IMG/VR virus record: IMGVR_UViG_3300046000_002675
Location: 1-34,099 of that record
DNA from: a virus
Reading direction: 5' to 3' (one strand)
Length of the DNA: 34,099 bases
The notes under the pieces are model-generated. The model was not told where the DNA came from. It worked only from the letters and a program-made list of their open reading frames with translations, and searched no databases. The position numbers were made by a program, and so were the translations under genes. Below are positions 7,150 through 13,110 of the stretch, piece after piece (position 1 is the stretch's first letter; every line of letters begins with the position of its first letter).

Positions 7150-7974
7150 TTAGAATAGTGTTGGGTTTAATTTTGATAATTCTGTTTTAGCAAATCCAAG
7201 TTCTTTTATTTCTTGTATTGTTGTTTTTTCTTCATCAATCCATTTTTTAGCTGCATTGTAAAAATCTTTTTTTATTTCAAATCCGTATGCTTTACGCCCA
7301 CACCTTTCAGCAGCAACTAATGTTGAACCACTACCAGCGCAAGGGTCAATAACTACATCGCCTTTGTCAGTAAATATTTCAATTAATGTTTTCAATAATT
7401 CAACTGGCTTTTGTGTTGGGTGGATTTTTTCGCTTACATTGTCACGTGGCCAATCCATGCAATTAAATATCATTTTTCCATTATTTCTAAATTTTGGCAA
7501 TTTGTCGCGGTATAAAACTAAAGCATATTCGCAGTTGCCAACAACTTTCATATTTGCTTTTAAAACTTGCGCACTAAAATTTTTGCGAAATACCAAATTA
7601 ATATAATTATTTAAACCGTATCTCTTAGCCAACTCAATCAAATACATTTGTTGGTCAAATGCGCAAAAAACAATCATACAAGGCGCATCTCCTTTTTGCC
7701 TTGCTTCTCCTTCAACTTTTTTTGTTTTAGTTTCTGCCTTTAACATTGTGCTACAAAAGTGCATAAACTCTGCTGGCCTAAAATCATCATCGGTATCGAA
7801 AAAACTTTTACCAGCTAATGCACTTTCTCCATTTGCATTGTTTCCATCTTTATACCATGACGGATTTGAAGCGTATGCATTATTGCCTAAATTATAGGGT
7901 ATATCTGCTATAATTAATTGCGCTTTAGGTATCGCATAACCTTTGTAATTTTGAAAATGGTCTCTGTATATCAT
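7150..7974 (-). CDS. DNA methyltransferase (N6-adenine/N4-cytosine, beta class)
   Basis: A 274-residue amino-methyltransferase that would use S-adenosylmethionine to modify phage DNA. The catalytic motif IV is DIPY (residues 24-27, a DPPY variant) and comes before the SAM-binding motif I DPCAGSGSTL (210-219). That order defines the beta class. KIHPTQKPVELL lies between them, as usual for these enzymes. No restriction nuclease or specificity subunit is nearby, so it is an orphan enzyme, probably for protection against host restriction or for regulation. It is preceded by a (TTAG)4 repeat next to the start codon and is separate from the second methyltransferase on the plus strand. Confidence 0.92.
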   Translation of the reverse strand: MIYRDHFQNYKGYAIPKAQLIIADIPYNLGNNAYASNPSWYKDGNNANGESALAGKSFFDTDDDFRPAEFMHFCSTMLKAETKTKKVEGEARQKGDAPCMIVFCAFDQQMYLIELAKRYGLNNYINLVFRKNFSAQVLKANMKVVGNCEYALVLYRDKLPKFRNNGKMIFNCMDWPRDNVSEKIHPTQKPVELLKTLIEIFTDKGDVVIDPCAGSGSTLVAAERCGRKAYGFEIKKDFYNAAKKWIDEEKTTIQEIKELGFAKTELSKLNPTLF

Positions 7975-7976
7975 GT

Positions 7977-7992
7977 TTAGTTAGTTAGTTAG
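7977..7992. repeat. (TTAG)4 tetranucleotide repeat before methyltransferase start
   Basis: Four TTAG units directly upstream of the methyltransferase ATG (CTAA units on the coding strand). Slippage here would change the leader length and perhaps translation, but not the frame. Confidence 0.7.
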
Positions 7993-7999
7993 TTTTAAT

Positions 8000-8377
8000 T
8001 TATACCTCACTCATTATTATTACTTCATTTATACCTTGTTTCCTCGCCACCTTATAAGCAGCATGTAGTTTAGCCCTAATCTTATCCCTATAAAGTTGCG
8101 CATCTATCCACACGCGAAATTCTTGCGTCCATTCCTGCTCGACTATTTTTGGTTTGTACTTTAGCAGCTCCACAACTGTCGCTAATATTTGCACAACTTC
8201 AAACTTTTTAACATGGTATAACATTGCGATTTCGGCTTGTGTTAATCCTGCATTGTGTTTGAGCCACATCTCCCAATGTCGTGGGTCAATTACATCGGGC
8301 CTAATAACATTAACGTAGGCATCACTAATATAGCGTGCTATCTTTCTGTTGCGTGTTTTAATTGATACCTTTGGCAT
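8000..8377 (-). CDS. Hypothetical HTH-containing protein, 125 aa
   Basis: A basic protein with a recognisable helix-turn-helix-like stretch at about residues 49-68 (GLTQAEIAMLYHVKKFEVVQ), preceded by DPRHWEMWLKHN. It could act as an early transcription regulator or a sigma/terminase-like DNA binder; nothing distinguishes these. It overlaps the upstream gene by about 20 bases and sits 25 bases before the methyltransferase, in the first part of the early operon. Confidence 0.65.
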   Translation of the reverse strand: MPKVSIKTRNRKIARYISDAYVNVIRPDVIDPRHWEMWLKHNAGLTQAEIAMLYHVKKFEVVQILATVVELLKYKPKIVEQEWTQEFRVWIDAQLYRDKIRAKLHAAYKVARKQGINEVIIMSEV

Positions 8378-8525
8378 TGCGTATATTATATTGCATTAAT
8401 ACTAAAGCAGAGTGTATGGCATCTGCATTGCCACCTTTTTGGGTTAATACTGCGCCACCTTTTGGTTTGTACGCATCGGGGTTAGGTCGGTAACCGAAGA
8501 GTAAGCGTTGGATTAGTTGTTTCAT
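8358..8525 (-). CDS. Hypothetical protein, 55 aa
   Basis: A small basic protein (MKQLIQRLLFGYRPNPDAYK at the start), unrecognised. I prefer the ATG at 8525 over 8558 because the longer version would overlap the upstream gene and the shorter one has the usual TCTAACAAAATG leader. Its 3' end overlaps the next gene. Confidence 0.55.
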   Translation of the reverse strand: MKQLIQRLLFGYRPNPDAYKPKGGAVLTQKGGNADAIHSALVLMQYNIRNAKGIN

Positions 8526-8542
8526 TTTGTTAGATTTTAAGA

Positions 8543-8857
8543 TTAAATTGTTTGGCAAGTTTTTATTTTTTCTTTTATAACATCTTCATAATCTTTTCTA
8601 AATATCTCTATGCTTTTTAATAATGTATTAGCAAATAACTCTAAATCTTCAAATCTAACTTCAAACATAAATCCGTTATCTTTATCTTTACCGTACTCAA
8701 GCCATAAAGAATATACGCGAGTACCTTCATCATCAGCCCAACTATTTTCATCTTTAAAAATGTAAATGCCAGAATCTCTTTGAATATCTGATTTTATTTC
8801 ATTGGACAATCTATTGTCATCAAATGCTGCGTTTAATAATTCTAATTTTAGTTTCAT
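8543..8857 (-). CDS. Hypothetical protein, 104 aa, first gene of the early operon
   Basis: An acidic protein of unknown function (WADDEGTRVYSLWLEYGKDK; C-terminus rich in K and E). It is the first gene on the minus strand after the divergent promoter at 8896-8903, with leader AACTAAACAAATG, so it should be among the earliest proteins made. That position is typical of host-takeover or anti-defence proteins, but no motif supports either. Confidence 0.65.
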   Translation of the reverse strand: MKLKLELLNAAFDDNRLSNEIKSDIQRDSGIYIFKDENSWADDEGTRVYSLWLEYGKDKDNGFMFEVRFEDLELFANTLLKSIEIFRKDYEDVIKEKIKTCQTI

Positions 8858-8895
8858 TTGTTTAGTTGTTTAATTGTTAGTTTTAAAAGTTTCGG

Positions 8896-8903
8896 CAAAC
8901 ATA
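8896..8903 (-). promoter_or_regulatory. Early leftward promoter -7 element
   Basis: The minus strand reads TATGTTTG (TAnnTTTG) followed by CCGAAA, 38 bases upstream of the 104-residue gene. The -33 region has only a T-run. It is back to back with the plus-strand promoter at 8929-8958, which has the same TTTGCCGAAA sequence. Confidence 0.6.
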
Positions 8904-8928
8904 CAATTAAATTTTAATATAAAAAATA

Positions 8929-8958
8929 TTTGCACGTAATTATTTTTTTATATCTTTG
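8929..8958 (+). promoter_or_regulatory. Rightward promoter
   Basis: TTTG (8929-8932), 18 bases, TATCTTTG (8951-8958), followed by CCGAAA: an exact Bacteroidota-type promoter 22 bases ahead of the ATG at 8981. It would drive the plus-strand block through the lysis genes. Confidence 0.78.
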
Positions 8959-8980
8959 CCGAAAATAAATAACTAATAAT

Positions 8981-9148
8981 ATGAAAACTGAATTAACTTT
9001 GCACTGGGAATATGAATATCCCGATTTAGAAAACGGTATTAAAGGCGGTTGGGTGCTTACTGACATTACTAACGGTAAGCAACAAGTACATTTAAGCCCG
9101 AAACTTGAACAACTATTAAATGAAGAATTAGATCCAAACAATTTATAA
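8981..9148 (+). CDS. Hypothetical protein, 55 aa, first rightward gene
   Basis: A small acidic protein (MKTELTLHWEYEYPDLENG at the start) read from the ATG at 8981 to a TAA at 9146-9148. It lies directly after the rightward promoter with leader AACTAATAATATG, and 3 bases before the next gene. It is predicted to be a compact beta-rich fold; no family is recognised. Confidence comes from the promoter, the start context and the operon spacing. Confidence 0.7.
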   Translation: MKTELTLHWEYEYPDLENGIKGGWVLTDITNGKQQVHLSPKLEQLLNEELDPNNL

Positions 9149-9151
9149 ACT

Positions 9152-9343
9152 ATGAAAACAAAACTATCTTTAATCTTATGGGCATTATCAGCCCTTTTTA
9201 TGTCCTTTTGGGCAGTCAAATTCGCAATGACTGGCGCAGAAAATGGAAACTCTGACCCTTTAATCTTTACCCTTTCCTTTTGTGCTTCCCTTACAAGTGC
9301 GGTTTGCGGTGCTGGGTTTATGCAACAATGGATGAAAAAATGA
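9152..9343 (+). CDS. Small two-helix membrane protein
   Basis: A 63-residue protein with two hydrophobic segments (about residues 4-26 and 36-57) and a basic tail QQWMKK, so it probably spans the inner membrane twice. It could be a holin-like or superinfection-exclusion protein; its place right after the first rightward promoter, far from the endolysin, makes a lysis role uncertain. The stop overlaps the ATG of the next gene (ATGA), indicating coupling. Confidence 0.65.
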   Translation: MKTKLSLILWALSALFMSFWAVKFAMTGAENGNSDPLIFTLSFCASLTSAVCGAGFMQQWMKK

Positions 9344-9756
9344 AGTTGCTCTGGAAACCGACAAAGCTAACCTGTGACATTGTCATCCCGGACCTTGATA
9401 AGTCACATGGTGTGCAAAAGGTTTGCGGCTTTTCAAGAGGCTGGCATCATTGGAATAGCATCCGTTTAGGCATACGCAAAGAAGACACCTACATTGTGCT
9501 ATATTTCTATGCTTACATTGATGGCAAGCGCATCATCCAGCGTTTAGGAAGATTCGAGATTGGCGAAATAGTATCAGTTGACTTGCAATGGGGCTACTAC
9601 ATTGAATGCAGAGCGAATGACAAATACGCATTTAGAATAGCACCCAAGCGTTCTTTTCCAATTGGTTACAGATTGTATCCCTATGCCGAGAAAGATGGTG
9701 TGAGGGGTCTTGAAGTGCCGATTGAGATTGAGATAAGTAATTTGAGGATTGATTAA
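9340..9756 (+). CDS. Hypothetical protein, 138 aa
   Basis: An unrecognised protein rich in beta strands and aromatic residues (GWHHWNSIRLGI, YIVLYFYAYIDGKRIIQRL, APKRSFPIGYRLYPYAEKDG). I chose the ATG at 9340 because it overlaps the preceding stop as ATGA; earlier in-frame codons would lie inside that gene. The gene ends 5 bases before the left border (GTTAGCACC) of the cassette-like region, so it marks the end of the phage backbone there. Confidence 0.65.
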   Translation: MKLLWKPTKLTCDIVIPDLDKSHGVQKVCGFSRGWHHWNSIRLGIRKEDTYIVLYFYAYIDGKRIIQRLGRFEIGEIVSVDLQWGYYIECRANDKYAFRIAPKRSFPIGYRLYPYAEKDGVRGLEVPIEIEISNLRID

Positions 9757-9760
9757 CGTT

Positions 9761-10144
9761 GTTAGCACCAGTACGGATTATTATGGAAGATTTTAGATTT
9801 ACAACAAAAGAACCACTTGCAACAAATGCAGACACAATGGATTGGTTTTCAAATGAACATTTTTACGAAGTGTTTGATGAAGACGCTATTTTCATAGAAT
9901 ACGATGGGAGTTATGCAGAAGTGCTTGATGGTAAAGGACAAAAATGGGGATTACACGCAAGTGGTGACGGTGATTTTATTAGTCACAGAATTAGATTTGA
10001 AGCACTATCGTAGTATTGGGGCTAACGAATGGTGCTATGAGCAGTAGCGGATTACGAGTGATAAACTTTCAAAATAGAACAAATGATGATACGAGATACA
10101 AAACTTCAAATAACCAGCGAACCCGCTATTGCTTATAGCACGTG
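9761..10144 (+). mobile_element. Integron-cassette-like unit 1 (one small gene plus attC-like site)
   Basis: The unit begins GTTAGCACC (9761-9769), carries one 76-residue gene on the plus strand, and ends in a 135-base imperfect palindrome. Its 3' core GGGGCTAAC (10018-10026) is complementary to its own 5' end at 8 of 9 bases. That is the rule for integron cassettes, because the two halves come together when the cassette circularises. The core boxes fit the classical RYYYAAC/GTTRRRY consensus only loosely. No integron integrase is present in the window. Confidence 0.5.
9783..10013 (+). CDS. Hypothetical protein, 76 aa, in cassette-like unit 1
   Basis: A very acidic protein (MEDFRFTTKEPLATNADTM at the start, later FDEDAIFIEYDGSYAEVLDG), unrecognised. 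I chose the ATG at 9783; the ORF could start at 9759, but that would run through the cassette border. It is the only gene of the unit and lies close to both borders, as single genes in integron cassettes do. The function cannot be inferred; small acidic proteins in phages are sometimes inhibitors of host nucleic-acid-binding proteins. Confidence 0.65.
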   Translation: MEDFRFTTKEPLATNADTMDWFSNEHFYEVFDEDAIFIEYDGSYAEVLDGKGQKWGLHASGDGDFISHRIRFEALS

Positions 10145-10152
10145 TTATCGGC
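10018..10152 (+). repeat. attC-like imperfect palindrome
   Basis: GTGCTATGAGCAGTAGCGG (10032-10050) pairs with CCGCTATTGCTTATAGCAC (10123-10141) at 17 of 19 positions. Outside these lie GGGGCTAAC (10018-10026) and GTTATCGGC (10144-10152), with short unpaired spacers of 5 and 2 bases and a central region of about 72 bases. The order (core, inner arm, variable loop, inner arm, core with GTT) and the length of 135 bases match integron attC sites. Confidence 0.55.
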
Positions 10153-10793
10153 TGCCTTTTCTTTCTCTTTTCCACGCTGATTGTATGGAAATTATGAAGC
10201 AATACCCTGATAAATACTTTGATTTGGCAATAGTTGACCCACCTTATGGTATAAATGCAGGTAAGATGACAATGGGTAGTGGAAAACATAAATTTACTAA
10301 AGGCAAAGAATGGGATAGCGGAATACCAACAGCGGAATATTTTAAGCAACTATTTAGAGTTTCTAAAAATCAAATTATTTGGGGAGGCAATTACTTTACA
10401 GAACATTTAAACCCAAGCCCACATTGGTTAATTTGGGATAAAAAAAACCCCAATTTATCATTTGCTGAAGGTGAAATGGCTTGGGTATATAAAGGCAAAA
10501 ACTTGAGAATATTTGGCAAGTATTCTGCACTTGTTGAAAATGGAGGCAAAATACACCCAACACAAAAACCAACTGATTTATATGATTGGGTTGTGAGAAA
10601 TTACTCTGAAAATGGATTTAAAATACTTGACACCCATTTCGGTAGCGGCTCGATAGCTTTGGCAGTAGATAAAGCAAATCGATTAGATAAAATGAATTTA
10701 CACTTAACAGCGTGTGAAATCGACAAAGAATATATTGAAAAGGCAATCAAACGAATTTCAGAAAGTATCAAACAAGGTACGCTGTCTTTTTAA
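10083..10793 (+). CDS. DNA methyltransferase (beta class) in cassette-like unit 2
   Basis: A second amino-methyltransferase with DPPYGI (residues 52-57) before FGSGS (186-190), so again beta class (N6-adenine or N4-cytosine), with KIHPTQKPTDLYDW between. The first 23 codons of the longest ORF are encoded by the attC-like palindrome. The family-like sequence begins only near residue 29 (LFHADCMEIMKQYPDKYFDL). Inside the unit itself the first ATG is at 10185, which would cut the conserved start. So either translation is fused through the upstream site from 10083/10086, a CTG at 10152 is used, or the N-terminus is slightly truncated. It is not similar in motif detail to the methyltransferase at 7150-7974. 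No endonuclease lies next to it. Confidence 0.85.
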   Translation: MMIRDTKLQITSEPAIAYSTCYRLPFLSLFHADCMEIMKQYPDKYFDLAIVDPPYGINAGKMTMGSGKHKFTKGKEWDSGIPTAEYFKQLFRVSKNQIIWGGNYFTEHLNPSPHWLIWDKKNPNLSFAEGEMAWVYKGKNLRIFGKYSALVENGGKIHPTQKPTDLYDWVVRNYSENGFKILDTHFGSGSIALAVDKANRLDKMNLHLTACEIDKEYIEKAIKRISESIKQGTLSF

Positions 10794-10797
10794 GGTT

Positions 10798-10806
10798 GCC
10801 GATAAC
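10798..10806 (+). repeat. 3' core of cassette-like unit 2
   Basis: GCCGATAAC is the exact reverse complement of GTTATCGGC (10144-10152) at the 5' end of this unit and lies 4 bases after the methyltransferase stop. The rest of an attC palindrome is not found downstream, so the site appears truncated or has decayed into phage backbone. Confidence 0.5.
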
Positions 10807-10855
10807 TACCTTATACACGCTACACAATAACGCTTATACAACAAAAAAACAAATA

Positions 10856-10957
10856 ATGCGCTACTTATTAATATTAATTATGATGCTATTCAATAGCTGC
10901 CATACCACCGAATATAAACAATTTAAAAAGACTACAAGATGCCCACAAAACAGATAA
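10856..10957 (+). CDS. Possible micro-lipoprotein, 33 aa
   Basis: A short ORF with leader AACAAATAATG: MRYLLILIMMLFNSC, then a 18-residue polar tail (HTTEYKQFKKTTRC and four more). The hydrophobic stretch ending in NSC resembles a Bacteroidota lipoprotein signal. It overlaps the next gene by 19 bases. In a lysis region a tiny lipoprotein could act as an outer-membrane spanin subunit, but a fuller spanin candidate is present further on. It could be a chance ORF. Confidence 0.35.
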   Translation: MRYLLILIMMLFNSCHTTEYKQFKKTTRCPQNR

Positions 10958-11136
10958 CCGCCGTTGACTGGCTTGCCAATGAGTTAGACATTCCTAAAGA
11001 GTTGCTCAAACAAGCCAAAGAAATCGAAAAGCAAAACATAATCAATGGCTACCACGTAGGCTATTCAAGGGCTATAATGCCGAAAGAATATAATGCTCAA
11101 GAGTATTATGAACAAAATTTTAATAAAGAAATATGA
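10939..11136 (+). CDS. Hypothetical small phage protein, 65 aa
   Basis: The protein begins MPTKQITAVDWLANELDI and has a charged helix (KELLKQAKEIEKQNIINGYHVGY in part) and an acidic, tyrosine-rich tail EYYEQNF. I recognise this TAVDWL...QAKEIEKQ...YY pattern from many Bacteroidota phages, where its function is unknown. It overlaps the endolysin start by 4 bases (ATGA), so it is coupled to lysis gene expression. Confidence 0.7.
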   Translation: MPTKQITAVDWLANELDIPKELLKQAKEIEKQNIINGYHVGYSRAIMPKEYNAQEYYEQNFNKEI

Positions 11137-11555
11137 AACCAAAAGATGAAACACAACCATTCGAAAGTAGGCTATTAGAAGACCTACACCCTACCCTTGC
11201 ACACGCATACAAGAAAGCAGAAGCGCAATTCAATGCCATCCACAACGATGTTCACGTTATTATCGTTTGCACGTATAGAAACAACGCAATGCAGGAAGCG
11301 TATTTTCGTAAAAGACCGAAAGTTACCAATGCTCGTGCCGGTCAGTCAGCCCATAATTACTATCCATCAAGAGCCTTTGACATTGCATTTGTTAAAGTCG
11401 GTAAGCGTGAACTTGACTATGCGCCAAAGCATTTTAAAGAGTTTTGGGAGTTGCTGCAAGTGGCATCGAATAAGCTAACTTGGGGCGGTAACTTTAAATC
11501 GTTCAAAGACCTACCGCACGTAGAATTAACCAATTGGAAAATGACAATCGTATGA
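11133..11555 (+). CDS. Endolysin, M15-family peptidase
   Basis: A 140-residue enzyme of the M15 type (L-alanyl-D-glutamate endopeptidase or D-Ala-D-Ala carboxypeptidase-like) that would cleave the peptide stems of peptidoglycan. Zinc ligands are visible: H74 and D83 in SAHNYYPSRAFD, and H129 in LPHVEL. WGGNFKSFKD precedes the last histidine, as in phage T5-like lysins. It has no signal peptide, so export depends on a holin. It is followed by ATGA-coupled small genes, a holin-like gene and a spanin candidate, which together form a lysis module. Confidence 0.9.
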   Translation: MKPKDETQPFESRLLEDLHPTLAHAYKKAEAQFNAIHNDVHVIIVCTYRNNAMQEAYFRKRPKVTNARAGQSAHNYYPSRAFDIAFVKVGKRELDYAPKHFKEFWELLQVASNKLTWGGNFKSFKDLPHVELTNWKMTIV

Positions 11556-11737
11556 CAAGAGGCACACGCTACACAAATGGCAAAGAGGTTATAACCTTTG
11601 TTAAGATTGATTTTATAGTAATCGGTGGTCGAAAGATTGACCACGTTTACTTTAAGCGCAAGGATAAAAATGATTTGATAATGCCCTTGTTGGAGTGGAA
11701 TATTAAGGGTAAATTTGAATGGTTAATAATTAATTGA
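11552..11737 (+). CDS. Hypothetical protein, 61 aa
   Basis: A small basic beta-rich protein (MTRGTRYTNGKEVITFVKID at the start). The ATG at 11552 overlaps the endolysin stop (ATGA), which is why I prefer it to the ATG at 11534. Unrecognised; its position between endolysin and holin-like gene places it in the lysis transcript. Confidence 0.55.
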   Translation: MTRGTRYTNGKEVITFVKIDFIVIGGRKIDHVYFKRKDKNDLIMPLLEWNIKGKFEWLIIN

Positions 11738-11738
11738 T

Positions 11739-11948
11739 ATGATGCAAGAAGAATTAAAATCCGCTTTTCGTTATAGATTTAAAATAACCAGTAAACAAAA
11801 CAATTCTACTTTAGGCACAGGGTTTTTTACAGTTAGTAAAAAGATGACAAAAGAAGAACAAATTATTTTTTTACATCAATACAATAATGGTCGTTACTTG
11901 GATAAAGAATCATTTATAACTATTGACATTGTTGAAGCTAACGAATAA
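11739..11948 (+). CDS. Hypothetical protein, 69 aa
   Basis: An unrecognised soluble protein (MMQEELKSAFRYRFKITSKQ at the start; acidic tail TIDIVEANE). It starts 1 base after the previous stop and lies 15 bases before the holin-like gene. The pattern of an N-terminal RYRFKI strand and a central helix might be a small alpha-beta fold; nothing points to function. Confidence 0.55.
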   Translation: MMQEELKSAFRYRFKITSKQNNSTLGTGFFTVSKKMTKEEQIIFLHQYNNGRYLDKESFITIDIVEANE

Positions 11949-11963
11949 AACAAAACTAAAAAT

Positions 11964-12218
11964 ATGAATCTAAAACAAAAGTACCGAAGCCCAGACAATC
12001 GCCAGTTAAAGAAGATTGCAGACTATTTAATTTACGTGTTGCTACCATTTATTCAGACATCGTTAGCACTTGCAGAAACGCAAGGATTAATCACTTTAAA
12101 ACAAGCGTTTTGGGGCGGTTTGGCTGCAACATTCTTGTTGATTAATACCAAGTTTTTAACTAAATTTACAACCGAAACACCTACCACAACTGCGGTTATT
12201 GATGGTGATGGGTGTTAA
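11964..12218 (+). CDS. Holin-like membrane protein
   Basis: An 84-residue protein with a basic N-terminus (KQKYRSPDNRQLKK), two membrane segments (about residues 19-40 and 49-66) and a polar acidic C-terminus ending DGDGC. Size, topology and position 8 genes' distance at most from the endolysin fit a class II holin that would release the endolysin into the periplasm. Families of holins share little sequence, so the call rests on topology and context. The other holin candidates are the membrane proteins at 13220-13396, 13389-13595 and 9152-9343. Confidence 0.6.
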   Translation: MNLKQKYRSPDNRQLKKIADYLIYVLLPFIQTSLALAETQGLITLKQAFWGGLAATFLLINTKFLTKFTTETPTTTAVIDGDGC

Positions 12219-12231
12219 AAATGGAAACAAT

Positions 12232-12459
12232 ATGGATGCAAAAGAGAAATCAAAAGAGTTAATTGATAAGTATAAACCATTGTGCGGTGGTTATTGGGGC
12301 GGTAAAATAAATAAAGAATTTGCCAAACAATGTGCATTAATAGCAGTTGATGAAATAATAAGTGGGTATGAGTTTGATTCTTTAGAAATTGAACATAAAA
12401 GAATAATGGACAGTATAAATTTTTGGGATGAAGTTAAACAAGAAATAAACAACATATGA
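12232..12459 (+). CDS. Hypothetical protein, 75 aa
   Basis: The protein begins MDAKEKSKELIDKYKPLC and contains EFAKQCALIAVDEIISGYEF, a pattern I have seen in many Bacteroidota phages without known function; helical, charged. I chose the ATG at 12232, because the longer ORF from 12199 overlaps the holin-like gene. It ends 4 bases into the spanin gene (ATGA overlap). Confidence 0.6.
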   Translation: MDAKEKSKELIDKYKPLCGGYWGGKINKEFAKQCALIAVDEIISGYEFDSLEIEHKRIMDSINFWDEVKQEINNI

Positions 12460-13022
12460 AACCACACCACCAACTTATCACATTCGCAATCTTATGCCTG
12501 CTATTAGTAATCGGTTTAAGTCATTGCGCCAAAAAACAACCGAAAACCATTCCATTTGATTACAAGTCAGAAGCCGAAATGATGAAAAAGCAATTCGGAA
12601 TCGAACAAGCAATTCTGCTCAATCAACTTGAATCATCCAACAGAAGATTGCAAGTTGCCAATAACGCAAAAGATTCAATTAGGCAGCGTGAAATATCTTT
12701 GAGCAACACTAACATAGCATTACTTAAGAAGTTGCGTGATACGTTACCAAAAGAGTGCGACACAGTGTTTGTTCTATGTGATGAAATAATCAATGTTAAA
12801 GATTCAAGTTATGCTGCATTGTTTACTGCATTTCAAAGTTGTGTTGATGTTTCAACTATTAAGGATTCTTTAATTGTTGCCTACAAGTCGGAAAACGTAA
12901 CGGATAGCACTCTGTTAGCGGTTAGCAAAGCCGAAACCAAACAACAACGCAAAGGTAAGGTAGCAGCGTGGTGTGTTGGTGGTGCTATGTTTATTCTTTG
13001 GCTTGTTGTGGGATTGAAATAA
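12456..13022 (+). CDS. Probable unimolecular spanin (u-spanin)
   Basis: A 188-residue protein with a lipoprotein-type signal (hydrophobic residues 7-21, then LSHC with C24 as the lipidation site), a long polar helical region (about 40-160, with QLESSNRRLQVANNAKDS-type coiled coil) and a C-terminal transmembrane segment (about 168-186, ending in GLK). Outer-membrane lipid anchor plus inner-membrane helix in one chain is the layout of u-spanins such as T1 gp11, which fuse the two membranes at the last step of lysis. The residue before C24 is His rather than the usual Gly/Ala/Ser. No surface-export acidic signal follows the cysteine. Two further cysteines (KECDTVFVLCDE) may form disulfides. It sits at the end of the lysis operon. 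Confidence 0.65.
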   Translation: MKPHHQLITFAILCLLLVIGLSHCAKKQPKTIPFDYKSEAEMMKKQFGIEQAILLNQLESSNRRLQVANNAKDSIRQREISLSNTNIALLKKLRDTLPKECDTVFVLCDEIINVKDSSYAALFTAFQSCVDVSTIKDSLIVAYKSENVTDSTLLAVSKAETKQQRKGKVAAWCVGGAMFILWLVVGLK

Positions 13023-13036
13023 ATTAGTATCTTTGC
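13006..13036 (+). promoter_or_regulatory. Promoter-like sequence at the end of the lysis operon
   Basis: TATCTTTG (13029-13036), the same -7 element and following CC as the rightward promoter at 8951-8958. A TTG 20 bases upstream (13006-13008) is a weak -33. It would transcribe a short leader with a hairpin and the 45-residue ORF. Confidence 0.4.
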
Positions 13037-13068
13037 CACGTTCAATGTTAGTTAAGTTATAAGGTCGA

Positions 13069-13094
13069 AGCCCTTGCAGAAATGTGAGGGCTTT
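13069..13094 (+). terminator. Hairpin after the lysis operon
   Basis: AAGCCCT (13069-13075) pairs with AGGGCTT (13088-13094) around 12 bases, followed by TGTTAT. It lies between the converging plus and minus gene blocks and probably terminates rightward transcripts; the weak T-run makes it a modest terminator, or a leader element for the following small ORF. Confidence 0.5.
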
Positions 13095-13110
13095 GTTATA
13101 AACAAATAAA

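Noticed and set aside
8914-9219. Minus-strand 101-residue ORF
   Set aside because: It runs across the divergent promoters and antisense to two well-supported plus-strand genes; composition and start context do not support it.
10035-10349. Minus-strand 104-residue ORF over the attC-like site
   Set aside because: Antisense to the methyltransferase and the palindrome; no recognisable family.
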